Positions 62,746 through 64,000 of a stretch of 64,000 bases of DNA are shown one piece after another (position 1 is the stretch's first letter; each line of letters opens with the position of its first letter). The translations under genes and the position numbers were made by a program. The notes under the pieces were generated by a model. The model was not told the origin of the DNA. It ran no database searches and saw only the letters and a list, made by a program, of their open reading frames with translations. Source of the stretch: Dulcicalothrix desertica PCC 7102 (lineage in GTDB: Bacteria > Cyanobacteriota > Cyanobacteriia > Cyanobacteriales > Nostocaceae); the NCBI RefSeq assembly GCF_003991905.1, contig NZ_RSCL01000016.1, forward strand, positions 62,001 to 126,000. The letters are read 5' to 3'.

Positions 62746-64000
62746 GCAAGCAGACGGTAGCGCAGCATACACCGACAACATCACCGCTTTCTCAGGGTGG
62801 GATTTTGCAGAGGAAATGCGAGACGTGCAGGCAGCATACGATCGCGGGTGGTCAGTGTAACGACTGTCAAAAAAAGCGCCTTCAACGCCGTGCCACCCAT
62901 CAGGAAGCACTCTCTGAAGTTCCGCCGATTGTCCATGAAGTCCTTCAGGCATCTGGGCAACCTCTCGATCTTGCAACTCGAACTTTTATGGAATCCCGCT
63001 TTAGTCAAGACTTTAGCGGAGTGCGTTTACAGACTCAGCCAGCATCGATCGCTCAAACAAGTCTAGCAATCGGTTCTGCCCATAATGCTTCTGAAAGCGA
63101 AGCAGATCGTACTGCTGAACGAATTGTGCAATCTTCTGTATTTTCTAACAAGAGTCCCTTCACAGACCCTGGCTATGACTTCAGCCAAGTACTGGTGTAT
63201 ACCGACGATCAAGCGGACAAATCAGCACGGGCATTGAATGCGTTAGCTTACACAGTTGATCGCAACATTGTGTTTAGACGGGGACAGTATCAACCGAGTA
63301 CCGCTACAGGAAAACAACTGCTAGCTCATGAACTAACCCATGTAGTTCAGCAGCGTCAAGGAACACGAAGTCCCTCACAGTACAATCGTGTTTCCGTAAT
63401 TCAACGCAAAGAACAGCCCGCGCGCCCATTAAACCAGTTTACTGAACCATTGACTGATGCAGAATGGCAACTTGTAGAGATGTGGCAAAGTTATGGAGAA
63501 GTTGGTATTGATTCGTTGACTGAAGACCCTGCTCACAATGCATTGATGGTTGCTGATGCGATCTTTTGCAGTCGAGCGCTTTCCTCACTCATTTTAGACA
63601 GTCCCAGAGAAGACCCGCTTCTATGCGTGATCTCGGAGGTTACAAGAGCTGACCCCCGTGTGCAGCAACTTGTGCAACATGTAACCGCAAGAGGTCCAAT
63701 CATCAACTGGGCTAGTGTCGATCCGGATCAAAGGATGCGACATGTCATGGCGCTTCTCGTAAATACCTATCATTTCCCGGAAAACGGTGCAGCAGGTTTA
63801 GTTGGGAATCTGTGGTCGGAGTCGGGTGTACTTCCAAGCCGGATTGAGGGGAGCCATATAAATATGCCAATGACAGCTCCAAACTTTGCTGGACGATCAA
63901 CCGACTTTACCGCAGAACAAGTGATGAATCGTGATCATGCGGCGCGACAAGGACCACGGCTTCCTGGAATAGGTCTTGCCCAATGGACTTCTCCTAATCG
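62742..64000 (+). CDS. DUF4157 protein with lysozyme-like C-terminal domain, likely eCIS cargo (partial)
   Basis: The frame is open to the window edge (419 codons visible). Residues 26-42 carry CETC and CNDC. Residues about 75-205 are DUF4157: FMESRFSQDFSGVRLQTQ, ASESEADRTAERIV, a second half DFSQVLVYTDDQADKSARAL and the motif LLAHELTHVVQQRQ near 193-206 (HExxH, metalloprotease-like). From about 330, NGAAGLVGNLWSESGVLPSR and LPGIGLAQWTSPNR match phage tail lysozyme-like domains that cut peptidoglycan. DUF4157 marks proteins associated with eCIS particles, often as cargo. The end of the domain and any toxin part lie to the right. Confidence 0.85.
   Translation, partial: MSKQTVAQHTPTTSPLSQGGILQRKCETCRQHTIAGGQCNDCQKKRLQRRATHQEALSEVPPIVHEVLQASGQPLDLATRTFMESRFSQDFSGVRLQTQPASIAQTSLAIGSAHNASESEADRTAERIVQSSVFSNKSPFTDPGYDFSQVLVYTDDQADKSARALNALAYTVDRNIVFRRGQYQPSTATGKQLLAHELTHVVQQRQGTRSPSQYNRVSVIQRKEQPARPLNQFTEPLTDAEWQLVEMWQSYGEVGIDSLTEDPAHNALMVADAIFCSRALSSLILDSPREDPLLCVISEVTRADPRVQQLVQHVTARGPIINWASVDPDQRMRHVMALLVNTYHFPENGAAGLVGNLWSESGVLPSRIEGSHINMPMTAPNFAGRSTDFTAEQVMNRDHAARQGPRLPGIGLAQWTSPN

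Overview
The window reads as the chromosome of a filamentous, heterocyst-forming cyanobacterium (Nostocales). It carries a nif cluster in the order nifB-fdxN-nifS-nifU-nifH, photosystem genes (psaE, psb28), ndhO, a PAP/fibrillin gene, pxcA and a beta-carbonic anhydrase. It also has many short repeats (heptamer-type STRRs and dispersed palindromes) and DNA elements that interrupt nif genes, a trait typical of this group. The hexamer GGCGCC occurs about 108 times by eye, against roughly 5 expected, and looks like this genome's highly iterated palindrome.

Layout. 1-7 kb: nif genes on the minus strand. nifH breaks off after about 32 codons at the left edge, where AT-rich foreign sequence takes over. 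nifB is split by a 2,285-bp element that carries a large serine recombinase and the wreck of a Ser/Thr kinase; removing it between two 8-bp repeats restores a 481-codon nifB exactly in frame. 7-20 kb: mostly housekeeping and photosynthesis genes (glycosyltransferase, ndhO, mutM, psaE, PAP, mraY, moaB, psb28, dtd, HU, cobD-like). 20-36 kb: a REC-DUF3685 protein, a NACHT/pentapeptide STAND protein, a Fur-family regulator, an AraC regulator, an ABC exporter and several toxin-antitoxin genes with remnants.

36-46 kb: a pentapeptide protein and a DICT-GAF histidine kinase lie in a 3-kb stretch free of GGCGCC. They are followed by a CPBP-type membrane protease fusion. Next is a probable graspetide (omega-ester peptide) locus: an ATP-grasp ligase next to a precursor with seven 13-residue repeats of the form [S/T]TxA[V/L]GEEGG. 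A TetR-regulated FAD monooxygenase follows. 47-53 kb: trmO, carbonic anhydrase and pxcA (inorganic carbon/pH), an amidase, another toxin-antitoxin pair and two small decayed genes.

53-64 kb: a secreted EndoU-type ribonuclease gene diverges from an operon for an extracellular contractile injection system (eCIS): sheath, tube, baseplate-type protein, an accessory protein, a DUF4255 cap, an AAA ATPase and two small proteins. It ends in a protein cut by the window edge that joins DUF4157 (HELTH motif) to a phage-tail-lysozyme-like domain and is a likely cargo.

The graspetide locus, the nifB and nifH interruptions and the eCIS cargo are the parts most worth following up. All family assignments are from reading the sequence; no database search was run.
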